Positions 52,325-62,037 are shown, counted from the stretch's first letter. The stretch is 64,000 nt of DNA from Flavobacterium endoglycinae (GCF_017352115.1 NZ_CP071448.1:4637001-4701000); one strand, 5' to 3'. Notes: generated from the letters alone by a model not told the origin. Numbers and translations: made by a program.

Positions 52325-53728
52325 ATGTCATCAGAAAAAGTAATATCGCACAGCGAAGCCGCAACAAAATTCAACAAAAATGTCGAGCGTGTCAATTGGC
52401 ATGATGAAACACTTTGGTTTGTTCGTGCGAAAAGAGATAAATCAGCACACCAGATCGAAGATTGGGAACTGCTTCGCGAAACGGCTTCTAAAATAAAACT
52501 GAACGTTCTCTCTAATATTCACGACTATTTAGTGGAATTTGAAGCGAATGCTCAGAGAAACGGAATAATTGTACATTGGGCGGCAGATGCCAAAGAACAT
52601 AATGAAATAGTACATTCGATTCTGGCAAAACACAATGTAAAGCAAATGGTAAAATCCAAATCGATGCTTACAGAAGAATGCCATTTAAATGATTATTTAG
52701 CCGAAAAAGGAATAGAAGTAATCGACTCTGATTTAGGTGAATATATCGTACAACTTCGAAAAGAACCGCCAAGCCATATTGTACTTCCGGCGATTCACTT
52801 AAAAAAAGAAGATGTAAGCGAAACTTTCCACGAACATTTAGGAACTGAAAAAGGAAATTTCAATCCGCAGTATTTAACAGAATCGGCTCGTCATAGTTTG
52901 CGAAATACATTTTTGACGAGGAAAGCAGCGTTGACTGGAGTTAATTTTGCTGTGGCAGAAACCGGAGAGTTTGTGGTTTGCACCAACGAAGGAAATGCCG
53001 ATATGGGCGCACATTTAGCCGATGTTCATATTGCCTGTATGGGATTTGAAAAATTAATTCCGAAAAGAGAACATTTAGGCGTTTTCCTGAGATTATTGGC
53101 CAGAAGTGCAACAGGACAGCCTATTACAACTTTTTCGAGTCATTTTAAAAAGCCAAGAGACGGAAAAGAAATGCACATCGTAATTGTAGACAATGGCAGA
53201 AGTACACAATTAGGAAGAGAAGACTTTAGAAATTCGCTAAAATGTATTCGTTGTGGTGCGTGTATGAATACCTGCCCGGTTTACCGACGAAGCGGCGGAC
53301 ACAGTTATCACAATGCGGTTGCAGGACCAATTGGTTCTATTTTGGCGCCAAACCTAGATATGAGCAAAAATGCCGATCTGCCTTTTGCAAGTACACTTTG
53401 TGGTTCTTGTACCAACGTTTGTCCCGTAAAAATCGATATTCACGATCAGCTGTACAAATGGCGTCAGGTTTTGGTAAAAGAAGGACATACGCCAAAAGCA
53501 AAATCCATCGCCATGAAAACTATGGCAGCCGTTTTAGCTAATCCAACGATTTTTAATATTGCTGGAAAATCAGGACGATTTGTGATGAAGAATATTCCAG
53601 GAATGGTTAACAATAAAATGAACAAATGGTACGATCAGCGTGAAATGCCTGATGTTCCAGAACAATCCTTTAGAGAATGGTACAAGAAAAATTCTAGGGA
53701 ATCTAAAAATAAAGAAAATGAGCAGTAA
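52325..53728 (+). CDS. lutB: L-lactate utilisation Fe-S subunit LutB
   Basis: 467 residues. An N-terminal LUD domain (about 60-290) is followed by two 4Fe-4S motifs: CIRCGACMNTCPVY starting at Cys307 and CGSCTNVCPVKI starting at Cys359. C-terminal DUF3390-like helices follow to WYKKNSRESK. It passes electrons from lactate oxidation toward the chain, together with LutA and LutC. Its last 11 bases overlap the start of lutC. Confidence 0.95.
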   Translation: MSSEKVISHSEAATKFNKNVERVNWHDETLWFVRAKRDKSAHQIEDWELLRETASKIKLNVLSNIHDYLVEFEANAQRNGIIVHWAADAKEHNEIVHSILAKHNVKQMVKSKSMLTEECHLNDYLAEKGIEVIDSDLGEYIVQLRKEPPSHIVLPAIHLKKEDVSETFHEHLGTEKGNFNPQYLTESARHSLRNTFLTRKAALTGVNFAVAETGEFVVCTNEGNADMGAHLADVHIACMGFEKLIPKREHLGVFLRLLARSATGQPITTFSSHFKKPRDGKEMHIVIVDNGRSTQLGREDFRNSLKCIRCGACMNTCPVYRRSGGHSYHNAVAGPIGSILAPNLDMSKNADLPFASTLCGSCTNVCPVKIDIHDQLYKWRQVLVKEGHTPKAKSIAMKTMAAVLANPTIFNIAGKSGRFVMKNIPGMVNNKMNKWYDQREMPDVPEQSFREWYKKNSRESKNKENEQ

Positions 53729-54305
53729 AGCCGAAATCCTAAAAAGAATCAAACTGAACCAGCCTAATGTTGCTGCAGACCTGCCAGATTTAACTGTTTT
53801 AGGTTCGGAACAATTTGATACAATCGAAACCTATAAAACGGTTTTAAAAGGCATTGGAGGTGATCCAGTTGAAGTTGCTGATTATACAGAGATTATCAAG
53901 TATATCAAATCCAATTACAATCTGGAAAAAAGATTGATAACCACGATTCCAGAACTTTCAGAAATAGCATCTTTAGACTGGAAAAATACTGATCCGCATT
54001 CGCTTGAAAATGTAGAACTAACTGTTATTAAAGCCTATTTTGGAGTAGCCGAAAACAGCGGACTCTGGGTAACCGATGATATTTTAGGACAGCGTGTTGC
54101 GCCTTTCATTGCACAATATCTAGCGATTATCGTTCATAAAAGCGATATTGTACGCACGATGCAGCAAGCATATGATCGAATAGGAAATCAAGAATATGGT
54201 TTTGGAACTTTTATTGCCGGGCCTTCAAAAACGGCTGATATTGAACAATCTCTGGTTCTAGGAGCACATGGCGCAAGAGGATTAATTGTCTTTTTGTTGG
54301 ATTAA
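53718..54305 (+). CDS. lutC: L-lactate utilisation protein LutC (LUD domain)
   Basis: 195 residues from the ATG at 53718 (MSSKAEILKRIK). A longer in-frame start at 53640 would overlap lutB by 89 bases and adds a non-homologous stretch, so I reject it. The LUD domain spans about 40-195 and ends with GPSKTADIEQSLVLGAHGARGL, the family signature. The 11-base overlap with lutB shows translational coupling. No good terminator follows; instead a hairpin repeat array begins 7 bases after the stop. Confidence 0.93.
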   Translation: MSSKAEILKRIKLNQPNVAADLPDLTVLGSEQFDTIETYKTVLKGIGGDPVEVADYTEIIKYIKSNYNLEKRLITTIPELSEIASLDWKNTDPHSLENVELTVIKAYFGVAENSGLWVTDDILGQRVAPFIAQYLAIIVHKSDIVRTMQQAYDRIGNQEYGFGTFIAGPSKTADIEQSLVLGAHGARGLIVFLLD

Positions 54306-54311
54306 GATTTA

Positions 54312-54586
54312 GTCCCTACGGGACAATTTTTAGAGGTCTAAGAATGTTACCAATATTTAATCTCTCCGAGATATTAACAGAGCAAATACTCCGTTAAGAG
54401 TTCAATATGGGTAAAACCCCATTTAAGGGTTAAATATCGGTAGGCATAGAAAACGTCAAAAAAATACCCCGCTAGGGGTTAAATATGGGTAGAACCCCGA
54501 TAGGGGTTAAATGTCGGTAGAACCCAGTTAGGGTTTAAATATTGGTTGAATTCCGTTAGGAATTAAATATCGGTAGAAATATTATT
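54312..54586. repeat. Array of 28-bp hairpin repeats with compensated stems
   Basis: Units of exactly 28 bp start at 54466, 54494, 54522 and 54550; earlier copies at 54388 and 54416 are followed by an irregular spacer, and one reversed copy lies at about 54345-54372. Each unit is a short stem plus a tail of the form TTAAATATYGGTAGA. The stems differ but stay paired: ACCCC/GGGGT, AACCC/GGGTT, AATTCC/GGAATT, ACTC/GAGT, ATCTC/GAGAT, and GTCCC/GGGAC at 54312-54324. No cas gene is near. It fills most of the 393-base gap between lutC and the PfkB kinase. Confidence 0.85.
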
Positions 54587-54698
54587 TTAAAAAAGAGGAT
54601 TTATAATCCTCTTTTTTTGTTATTATAAATCAAAAATTTTAGGACGTCAGTAATTAAAAGTTTATTTTTATGTAACTGGATCATAAAAAAGAATTAGA

Positions 54699-55598
54699 AT
54701 GAAAAACGAAAAAAATCTTAAAGCAATAGCTTTTGGCGAAGTATTGTGGGATGTTTTTGATGGTGAAAAGAAAATAGGAGGAGCACCGTTAAATGTGGCG
54801 TTGCGTATGAAATCCTTTGGTGCTGATACCGCAATGATTAGCTGTGTAGGAAATGATGAAGAGGGAAGGGAAATTATAAATAAAGTAAAAGAGTTGGGAT
54901 TGGAAACGGATACTATAAGTATTTCAAATGAATATCCAACAGGTCTGGTTGAAGTAACTTTAAACGAAAGTGGTTCTGCAACTTATGAAATCAATTATCC
55001 ATCGGCTTGGGATAAAATTGTATTAGATCAAAAATCCAGATCGATTGTCTCAGAAGCAGATGTTTTAATTTATGGCAGTTTGATCTCAAGAGATAAAGTT
55101 TCAAGATTAGCGCTTCAGGAATTATTGCAGGCAGATATTTACAAGGTTTTTGATGTCAATCTGAGAAAACCACATTATTCATATCCCGTTTTAGAGCAGT
55201 TAATGGAGTCTGCAGACTTTATAAAGTTTAATGACGAAGAATTACTTGAAATTACCGCTTTTTTTGGCTTTATCTCGTCTAATCTTCGTGAAAACATGAA
55301 ATTTATTTCCAGTATTACAGAAGCGAAAGCAATGTGTGTGACACGCGGAAAACATGGCGCTTTGTTATATTGGAAAGGAAAACTGTACGAAAACAAAGGC
55401 TATCCAGTAAAAGTGGTTGATACGGTAGGAGCAGGCGATTCTTTTTTAGCGGCTTTAATTACGTCACTGCTTTCAGGAAAAGAACCTCAGGATTCAATTG
55501 ATTTTGCCTGTGCGGTTGGAGCGTTGGTTGCCGGATCTCCAGGAGCAAATCCGCAATTGTCGGATGCTGCAATCGAGGAGTTTAAAAATAAAAATTAA
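54699..55598 (+). CDS. PfkB-family sugar kinase (fructokinase-like)
   Basis: 299 residues. GGAPLNVALRMKSFGAD near residues 22-38 and the C-terminal DTVGAGDSFLAAL (about 240-252), with the catalytic Asp, define the PfkB fold. The FGEVLWDVFDGEKKIGGAP start is typical of Bacteroidota fructokinases. There is no fructan gene nearby, so the substrate is uncertain. It is flanked by the repeat array and a terminator, so it is its own transcription unit. Confidence 0.8.
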   Translation: MKNEKNLKAIAFGEVLWDVFDGEKKIGGAPLNVALRMKSFGADTAMISCVGNDEEGREIINKVKELGLETDTISISNEYPTGLVEVTLNESGSATYEINYPSAWDKIVLDQKSRSIVSEADVLIYGSLISRDKVSRLALQELLQADIYKVFDVNLRKPHYSYPVLEQLMESADFIKFNDEELLEITAFFGFISSNLRENMKFISSITEAKAMCVTRGKHGALLYWKGKLYENKGYPVKVVDTVGAGDSFLAALITSLLSGKEPQDSIDFACAVGALVAGSPGANPQLSDAAIEEFKNKN

Positions 55599-55615
55599 AA
55601 ATTATTAAGATAGAA

Positions 55616-55649
55616 AAGCCTTAAATGTGATTTCATTTGAGGCTTTTTA
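55616..55649 (+). terminator. Intrinsic terminator after the PfkB gene
   Basis: A 12-bp stem with one T-G pair (AAGCCTTAAATG with CATTTGAGGCTT) followed by TTT AATT. It starts 17 bases after the stop. Confidence 0.8.
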
Positions 55650-55809
55650 ATTAATGAAAACTTATAAGTAATAATTCGTTAAAAATATTATACAAAGATA
55701 AAATCCTATAAAAACCAAAGGAAAACCATCATTTCTACATTCATTATTCTAAAATTTTATAAAATTAGCTTATAATTGTACTTTTTACAAGAATATAAAA
55801 AAGTGTGTT

Positions 55810-58800
55810 TTGAAGCGTTTTGTTCTCTATTTTCTGCTGATACTAAGTTTTTCTTCGATAGGATATTCACAAGATTATCCCATAAAGTTTCTTGATATTT
55901 CAGATGGTCTTTCTAATAATTCCGTTACAACCATTTTTCAAGACAGTGAAGGCTATATGTGGTTCGGAACGTATGATGGATTAAACCGTTATGACGGCTA
56001 CAATTTCAAAGTTTTCAGAAATCGCATCAACGACAAAAAATCGCTTTTATTCAATACCATTTACAACATCGAAGGCGACTCTCGAAAAAACATCTGGGTT
56101 GGCGGAACAAATGGTGTCAGTATTTACAATAAATCTTCAGGGACTTTTCATTCGGTTGAATATATTTCCCAAAATAAAAAACCTCAATCGTTAAAAGATA
56201 TCATTCATCAAATGCGTTCAGTATCAGAAAATCTGGTTTTGGTCGCTTCTCAAAATTTAGGTTTAATTGTTTTTGAAAATGGTTCTTTTACTGGAAAACA
56301 AATTCCGCTGACTGTTTTAGGCAACCGAATCAGCGTCAATAATTACGATGCAATTGCTATTCAAGAAAACAAACAAAAAAATGCCTGCTGGATTTACGTC
56401 CGAAATGTTGGGGTATGCAGTTATCATTACAAAACAAAAGATCTAAAAGTAGTTTTTCCGCTTTCGATGGGCGTAAAATCAATGAAATTGGCTCCCGATG
56501 GAAATCTTTGGCTGGGAACAGATGAAGGTCTTTTTTTGCTCAATACTAAAAACGGAAGCGTTTCAAATAATTACTTCTCCAGCAAATGCAGTGTTACCGA
56601 TATTTTGGTAGATAAAAAAGGTGAAGTCTGGCTGACAACAGATGGATGCGGTATTTTTTACGTTAATGTAAGTCTTAAAAAAACAATTCCGTACAATATT
56701 TCAAAAGGAATAGAACTCGCCAAAAGTAATTCAGTTTGGAGTTTATACGAAGATCAATCTGGCAACAAATGGTTCGGTTCGCTTCGAGGCGGAATCAGTA
56801 TGTTGAGCGATACGCCAAAATATTTCAAAAGCATTAAATACAACGCCAAAGAACCAGCGGAAAACTTTATTTTATCTTTCTGCGAAGATGAAAAAAACAA
56901 CGTTTGGATTGGTACAGACGGCGCAGGTTTAAAATATTGGAACCGAAAAAATAACACTTATACCAATTACAATACAACACTTTCGAGTCATTTCATTACT
57001 GGAATTGTCCGCGACAATAATAACGATATTTGGTTGTCGACTTGGGCAGGCGGTGTCAATAGAATTAATAAAAGCAGCAATACAATTACACAGTTTTCGT
57101 GCTATAATCCGTATACAAAACAAATAGAAAAAAACATTTGGTTTGTTTATAAAGATTCAAAAGGAAATATCTGGGCAAGTGCGACCAACGAAGGTTCGCT
57201 ATATCTTTTTGATCGTTCCCAAAACAACTTTGTACTTTTTGATAAAAATATAAACAACCTGCAGTCACTTACAGAAACCAGTGACGGAAAGCTTTGGGGA
57301 GGAAATTATACTTCGTTGATTTCAATTGAAAAAGAAACCAGAAAAATCCATAAAACAGTTATTGGAAACCCAATTCGCTGTATTCATGAAGACCAAGACA
57401 AAAACCTCTGGCTTGGAACACAAGAAGGCGGTTTGGTTTTATTTGACCGAAAAAAAAATACCTTTAAAAGACTAACAACAGATGACGGACTTCCGTCAAA
57501 TACCGTTTTGAGATTGCTTGAAGATAAAGAAGGAAATCTCTGGATGAGTACTTACAATGGCATTTGCAAGTTTGATAAAAAACGAAAAACCTTCCGTAAT
57601 TTTTCGGTAAATGATGGTTTACAAAGCAATCAGTTTAGTTTTAATGCCGGAATCAAATTATCATCGGGAGAATTTTTATTTGGCGGTATAAACGGTTTCA
57701 ACATCTTTTTCCCAGAAAAAATCAAAGGATTCAATCAGAAAAATCATGTTTTGCTGACGGATTTTTATGTAAACAATCAACCAATTGAAGAAAGCAAAGC
57801 CGAAGTTGACCCCGATTCAGATAAAATAAAAGATGTTAGCCTAGCGTATGATCAAACGACTTTATCATTAGAATTTGTCGCACTCGATTATAACAATGCC
57901 GACAAAATCAATTATGCCTACTTTCTGGATGGCTGGGATGAACAATGGAGTTATGTTGGGCAGACCCGAAAAGCCAATTACTCAAAACTTCCAGAAGGAA
58001 AATACACTTTTAAAGTAAAAACGACCAATTTTCAAGGAGGCTGGAACAAAGAAGTCAGTTTGGTAACTATAGAAGTCTTGCCGCCGTGGTACAGGACCTG
58101 GTGGGCGTATACTTTGTATTTTTTGGCGACAGCCGGATTGTTATTCGTGTATTTGGATTATCATAAAAACAAAGAAAAACTAAAATACAAGGTGAAAATC
58201 GCCGAACTGGAAAGCAAAAAAGAAAAAGAGATAGCCGAAAAACAGTCGTCGATGTTTACCTATATTTCGCATGAATTTAGAACACCGCTTTCGCTGATAA
58301 TTAATCCGTTGAAAAAAGCCGTTCAGAAAGAAAATGTCGAAAACGGATCATCAGGAAGCGATTTGGCAATTGCACATCGTAACGCCAGAAGACTTTTGAG
58401 TCTGGTAGATCAATTGTTATTGTTTAGAAAAGCCGAAAATGATGCCGATTCTCTGCGTTTGTCTCCAATTAACGTTAATAATCTGTGTAATGAAGTGTAT
58501 CAATGTTTTGTCAATCAAGCAAAAGAAAAAAACATCAATTATAGATTTACGATTCCAGAACATGAAATCACGATTATTGGGGATTATGAAAAAATAGAAA
58601 TTTCTTTATTTAATTTAATGTCGAATGCCTTCAAATACACACCAATTGGAGGTGAAATAAAACTAACACTTACCGAAAACGATGATGAAGTTTTCCTAGA
58701 AATATCGGACAATGGCGACGGAATCGACAAAAAAGATATTGATGTTATTTTTGAAAAATTCAAACAAATCAATTCTAAAGTTTCGGTTGGAACCGGTTTC

Positions 58801-59853
58801 GGAATTGGACTTTACATCGTCAAATACTTTGTCGACAAACATAAAGGAACCGTAAGCTGTACGAGTGAAACGGGAAAGGGAAGTACGTTTAAACTTGCCT
58901 TTTTAAAAGGAAACAGCCATTTTGAAGATATTGAAATTATAAACGACAAACCGCAGAGAAGCCAGTTATTTGACGAATTAATTCCAGATGAAATTGAAGA
59001 AATCAATTCGGTTTCAACTTCAAATACGGCTGAAAGTGATTTCCAGCAGATCATGCTTACTGAGAAACGCACCGTTTTAATTATCGATGATAATGCCGAA
59101 ATAAGAGCGTATTTGATTAAGTTATTTTCGGAGAATTATATCGTGTACAGTGCCGAAAATGGAGAAGAAGGTTTAAAACTGACCAAAAAACACATGCCCG
59201 ACCTTGTGATAAGTGATATTACAATGGAAGAAATGGACGGTTTGGAATTGTGCCGAAAAATTAAAGAAGATAATGCCTTATCTCATATTCCGGTTATTTT
59301 ATTAACGGCATCTAAAAATCCCGAGACTCATTTGCAGGGAATCAATGAAGGAGCTGATGATTATATTACGAAACCTTTTGATGATGATATTCTCACAGCA
59401 CGTGTCGAATCGTTATTAAGAAACCGGCACAATCTGCGTACGTATTTCTTAGACAGCATTACGCTGAAAGAAAACACACAGAAAGTGCCTGTAGAATATC
59501 AGGAAATCTTAAAGAAATGCATCGATATAGTCGAAGCCAATATTCACAAAAGAGATTTCACTATTAAAAACTTCGCACTCGAAATGGGTATGAGCCACAG
59601 AACACTGTATACTAAAATTAAAATCATTTCAGGACAGACTTTAAATGCTTTTATTCGTTCTGTCCGGATTAGAAGAGCGGCGATGTTAATGCTTACAGAA
59701 GACATGAATATTACACAAGCCAGTTCCGAAGTTGGATTTGAAGACCCAAAATATTTCAGACAGCAGTTTGTAAAACTTTTCGGGATGACTCCATCAGAAT
59801 ATATTAAAAAGTACAAGAGTTCATTTAACTCTGATTTGAATATTATCAAATAA
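55810..59853 (+). CDS. Hybrid two-component system (HTCS) regulator
   Basis: 1347 residues in one chain, starting at a TTG (no ATG fits before the signal peptide ending GYSQ). Periplasmic two-bladed-propeller sensor (about 25-680, repeated W-x-G blocks such as MWFGTYDGLNRYDG), Y_Y_Y domain (about 690-755), membrane helix (about 766-785), HisKA with His821 in YISHEFRTPLS, HATPase (about 925-1045, NAFKYTP, DNGDGI, GTGFGIGLYIVK), receiver with Asp1093/1094 and phosphoacceptor Asp1136, and a C-terminal AraC helix-turn-helix (about 1240-1335). HTCS proteins sense a glycan fragment and switch on the adjoining locus, here the SusE/F-like and SusC genes downstream. Confidence 0.95.
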   Translation: MKRFVLYFLLILSFSSIGYSQDYPIKFLDISDGLSNNSVTTIFQDSEGYMWFGTYDGLNRYDGYNFKVFRNRINDKKSLLFNTIYNIEGDSRKNIWVGGTNGVSIYNKSSGTFHSVEYISQNKKPQSLKDIIHQMRSVSENLVLVASQNLGLIVFENGSFTGKQIPLTVLGNRISVNNYDAIAIQENKQKNACWIYVRNVGVCSYHYKTKDLKVVFPLSMGVKSMKLAPDGNLWLGTDEGLFLLNTKNGSVSNNYFSSKCSVTDILVDKKGEVWLTTDGCGIFYVNVSLKKTIPYNISKGIELAKSNSVWSLYEDQSGNKWFGSLRGGISMLSDTPKYFKSIKYNAKEPAENFILSFCEDEKNNVWIGTDGAGLKYWNRKNNTYTNYNTTLSSHFITGIVRDNNNDIWLSTWAGGVNRINKSSNTITQFSCYNPYTKQIEKNIWFVYKDSKGNIWASATNEGSLYLFDRSQNNFVLFDKNINNLQSLTETSDGKLWGGNYTSLISIEKETRKIHKTVIGNPIRCIHEDQDKNLWLGTQEGGLVLFDRKKNTFKRLTTDDGLPSNTVLRLLEDKEGNLWMSTYNGICKFDKKRKTFRNFSVNDGLQSNQFSFNAGIKLSSGEFLFGGINGFNIFFPEKIKGFNQKNHVLLTDFYVNNQPIEESKAEVDPDSDKIKDVSLAYDQTTLSLEFVALDYNNADKINYAYFLDGWDEQWSYVGQTRKANYSKLPEGKYTFKVKTTNFQGGWNKEVSLVTIEVLPPWYRTWWAYTLYFLATAGLLFVYLDYHKNKEKLKYKVKIAELESKKEKEIAEKQSSMFTYISHEFRTPLSLIINPLKKAVQKENVENGSSGSDLAIAHRNARRLLSLVDQLLLFRKAENDADSLRLSPINVNNLCNEVYQCFVNQAKEKNINYRFTIPEHEITIIGDYEKIEISLFNLMSNAFKYTPIGGEIKLTLTENDDEVFLEISDNGDGIDKKDIDVIFEKFKQINSKVSVGTGFGIGLYIVKYFVDKHKGTVSCTSETGKGSTFKLAFLKGNSHFEDIEIINDKPQRSQLFDELIPDEIEEINSVSTSNTAESDFQQIMLTEKRTVLIIDDNAEIRAYLIKLFSENYIVYSAENGEEGLKLTKKHMPDLVISDITMEEMDGLELCRKIKEDNALSHIPVILLTASKNPETHLQGINEGADDYITKPFDDDILTARVESLLRNRHNLRTYFLDSITLKENTQKVPVEYQEILKKCIDIVEANIHKRDFTIKNFALEMGMSHRTLYTKIKIISGQTLNAFIRSVRIRRAAMLMLTEDMNITQASSEVGFEDPKYFRQQFVKLFGMTPSEYIKKYKSSFNSDLNIIK

Positions 59854-60235
59854 CTCCTTCAGAATTTAGATTTTTCCTTTGCTTTTTAATCAAATACAAC
59901 ACGCCGATTTTTTGACTCTAACGTTTGAGTTCGAAAATCGGCGTTTAAAATACTAATTGCGTATTGTGTAAAAATATGCTGTTATTTTTTCGTATTTGTT
60001 AATTTTTAACTCTAAATAATAGTTAATTGCAATTTTGACCTCCTTTTTTTTCCAATTTACCCCTCCTTAAAAGTGTGAATTAAACATTTCTTTGCAATAC
60101 CGATAACCAATTTAAGGTTTGTTATGGGAATTAATTAATAAGTGTTTTTGTTTTAAAGATAAGTGTTTATCAGTTTAAAGAATTGAGCCTTCTTTAAACT
60201 AAGTAGTAAGAGTTGGTTTTACAATATTACTTATC

Positions 60236-60261
60236 AAACCCGCGGTTTCAGCTGCGGGTTT
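60236..60261. other. GC-rich hairpin in the leader region
   Basis: An 8-bp stem AAACCCGC/GCGGGTTT with a 10-base loop, notable in AT-rich surroundings. Followed by CAAAAC, not T, so not a standard terminator. Confidence 0.5.
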
Positions 60262-60296
60262 CAAAACAAAAAAACTAATTCTGAAAAAGGATAGAT

Positions 60297-60452
60297 ATCA
60301 AGAAGAAGAATAAAGAGGAGAGAATAAAGAGGAGAGAATAAAGAGGAGAGAATAAAGAGGAGAGAATAAAGAGGAGAGAATAAAGAGGAGAGAATAAAGA
60401 ATAAAGAATAAAGAATAAAGAATAAAGAATAAAGAATAAAGAAGAAAGAATA
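60297..60452. repeat. Heptamer / 14-mer purine-rich microsatellite
   Basis: Six copies of a 14-base unit (AATAAAGAGGAGAG) from about 60309 to 60392 are followed by seven copies of the heptamer AATAAAG to 60441, with imperfect ends. The 14-mer is itself two diverged heptamers. The + strand is purines plus one T per 7 or 14 bases. The minus strand stays open as a Leu/Phe/Ser-rich frame purely because of the repeat. Confidence 0.92.
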
Positions 60453-60639
60453 CAAAAAATAAAACAACCAAACCATTAAACAGACTTCCATACTTATGAA
60501 AACAATCCAATAACCACTTTTGCTTTCTGTTTTGCCCCACATAAATAAGAAAGCATCAAAACTCGAATAACCTACAAACGCAAACAAACTTTACGTCTTA
60601 AAAAGACAACTAACTAAACCTAACCTTAAAATTAAAGAA

Positions 60640-62037
60640 ATGAAAAAAAATCTATTTTTATTTTTTCTTGCCCTTTTTGCCATTCTCTTTACAGGATGTC
60701 AAAGTAACGATTCAGATTTTCCTAGTTCTGATAATCCTACGGTGGTGGTATCGACAAAAGAAATTTATGGTGCCCCAAGCAGGAAATTTGAAATCAAAGC
60801 AGCTCTTGCAGATGACTTAGGATTAAAAAGTGTTCAGATTCAAATTCCCGAATTATCACTTAATAAAGTAATCACTTTTGCAACAGATCCACTTTTAAAG
60901 GCCTACGATTTAAGTTACTTTTTTGAAGTTCCGTCAAGCAGAGGAACTTCTGAAGCTTTCAAAATAAAATTAACGATTACAGATGTTTCTGGAAATGCCG
61001 TAAATGAAGAAATCAATTTACGTCTTGACGGAGAATTTGCTGCGCCAAGTATTTCGATGGTAACACCAAAAGAAGGAGCAGTAATCTTACTATCAACGAG
61101 TAATCAAATGCCGGTAAATTTTGTAGTAAACGACGATTCTGGTATCGATTATATTCAGGTAAAATGTGAAGCTTTAGGAATTGATGAAATGATTCAATTA
61201 GCTGATTCTCCACAATCATACACCTTCAATAAAACCTATACTTTGCCTGTAACTGCTGCTGATTACGTTTTAACGATTACAGCAAAAGATAAATTTGCGA
61301 TTCCGAATACAGGAACGTTAAATGTAAATATTGTGGCTACAAACGAATATCCGGCAATTTACTTATGCGATCAGCCAAAGGGTACTAACCTTACAACAGA
61401 TGCAGTAGGAGTTCCGATGTATTTCCACGAAAAAAGCGGACAGGATTTCGAATTCAAATATTATGCTGATAAAGACAATAAAGAAATCTTCTTCTTAGGT
61501 CAGGAATCTGATTTTGCACCGCACTGTTTCGGTTTAAATACTTCAGGAGAATTAACAGATGATGTCGCTTCGGCACCTATTATTTTACCAACAAAAGGAT
61601 ATTACAAAATCAAAGTAAATCCAAATACTTTAAAATACACTGTCGAAAAATACACACCAACAAGTAAAGTTTGGGCAGACGTGGCAAACGGTTTATGGCA
61701 TGATGATGCTGCACAAAGAAGACCATTTGTAAGTGTGTGCGGTGGCGGAATTCAAGGAGCAACTTGGGATACTTGGGATGCGTGGACTCAAAAAAGCTTA
61801 CACCTTGCAAACAATCCTAATAATCCATATCAATTAGTGGGCGAATATACGTTGACAGGAACTTTAGAAGCGACTTTTACAGGCCAGTGGTGGGATCCAT
61901 CATGGAGGCTGATTAAAAACGGTATTGCCACTATGTCACCAGGTGAAAATGGAAATGCTAAATATCCAGCCGCTCCAGGAGTTTACAAAGTAGTTCTGGA
62001 CACCGAATTGGAAAGAGTATTTATTACCAAAAAATAA
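60640..62037 (+). CDS. SusE/SusF-like surface glycan-binding lipoprotein
   Basis: 465 residues. Lipobox FTGC near residue 20, followed by QSNDSD, acidic, fitting surface export. The chain is all-beta: at least two Ig-like domains (about 32-130 and 135-232) and a C-terminal part (about 240-465) with DQPKGTNLTTDAVGVPMYFHEK and ending PGVYKVVLDTELERVFITKK, the usual close of SusE/F-type starch- or glycan-binding domains. It precedes a SusC gene rather than following SusC/SusD. The ligand is unknown. Confidence 0.7.
   Translation: MKKNLFLFFLALFAILFTGCQSNDSDFPSSDNPTVVVSTKEIYGAPSRKFEIKAALADDLGLKSVQIQIPELSLNKVITFATDPLLKAYDLSYFFEVPSSRGTSEAFKIKLTITDVSGNAVNEEINLRLDGEFAAPSISMVTPKEGAVILLSTSNQMPVNFVVNDDSGIDYIQVKCEALGIDEMIQLADSPQSYTFNKTYTLPVTAADYVLTITAKDKFAIPNTGTLNVNIVATNEYPAIYLCDQPKGTNLTTDAVGVPMYFHEKSGQDFEFKYYADKDNKEIFFLGQESDFAPHCFGLNTSGELTDDVASAPIILPTKGYYKIKVNPNTLKYTVEKYTPTSKVWADVANGLWHDDAAQRRPFVSVCGGGIQGATWDTWDAWTQKSLHLANNPNNPYQLVGEYTLTGTLEATFTGQWWDPSWRLIKNGIATMSPGENGNAKYPAAPGVYKVVLDTELERVFITKK

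Larger units (their letters stand above)
59854..60639. other. 0.8-kb intergenic region before the second SusC locus
   Basis: No gene. It holds a hairpin at 59901-59944 (ACGCCGATTTT with AAAATCGGCGT) just after the HTCS gene, acting perhaps as a weak terminator since no T run follows; a GC-rich hairpin at 60236-60261 (AAACCCGC with GCGGGTTT); and the heptamer microsatellite at 60297-60452. The HTCS target promoter should lie here but I cannot place it with confidence. Confidence 0.6.

Noticed and set aside
53640..53717. Longer LutC start overlapping lutB by 89 bases
   Set aside because: The extra residues are an out-of-frame reading of the lutB end; the ATG at 53718 gives the usual family length.
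54387..54586. Possible CRISPR array at the 28-bp repeat
   Set aside because: Units are directly adjacent without unique spacers, one is reversed, stems vary, and no cas genes are present.
60261..60587. A 108-codon open frame on the minus strand, Leu/Phe/Ser-rich
   Set aside because: It is a translation of the heptamer microsatellite; the peptide repeats only because the DNA does, and there is no start context or domain.
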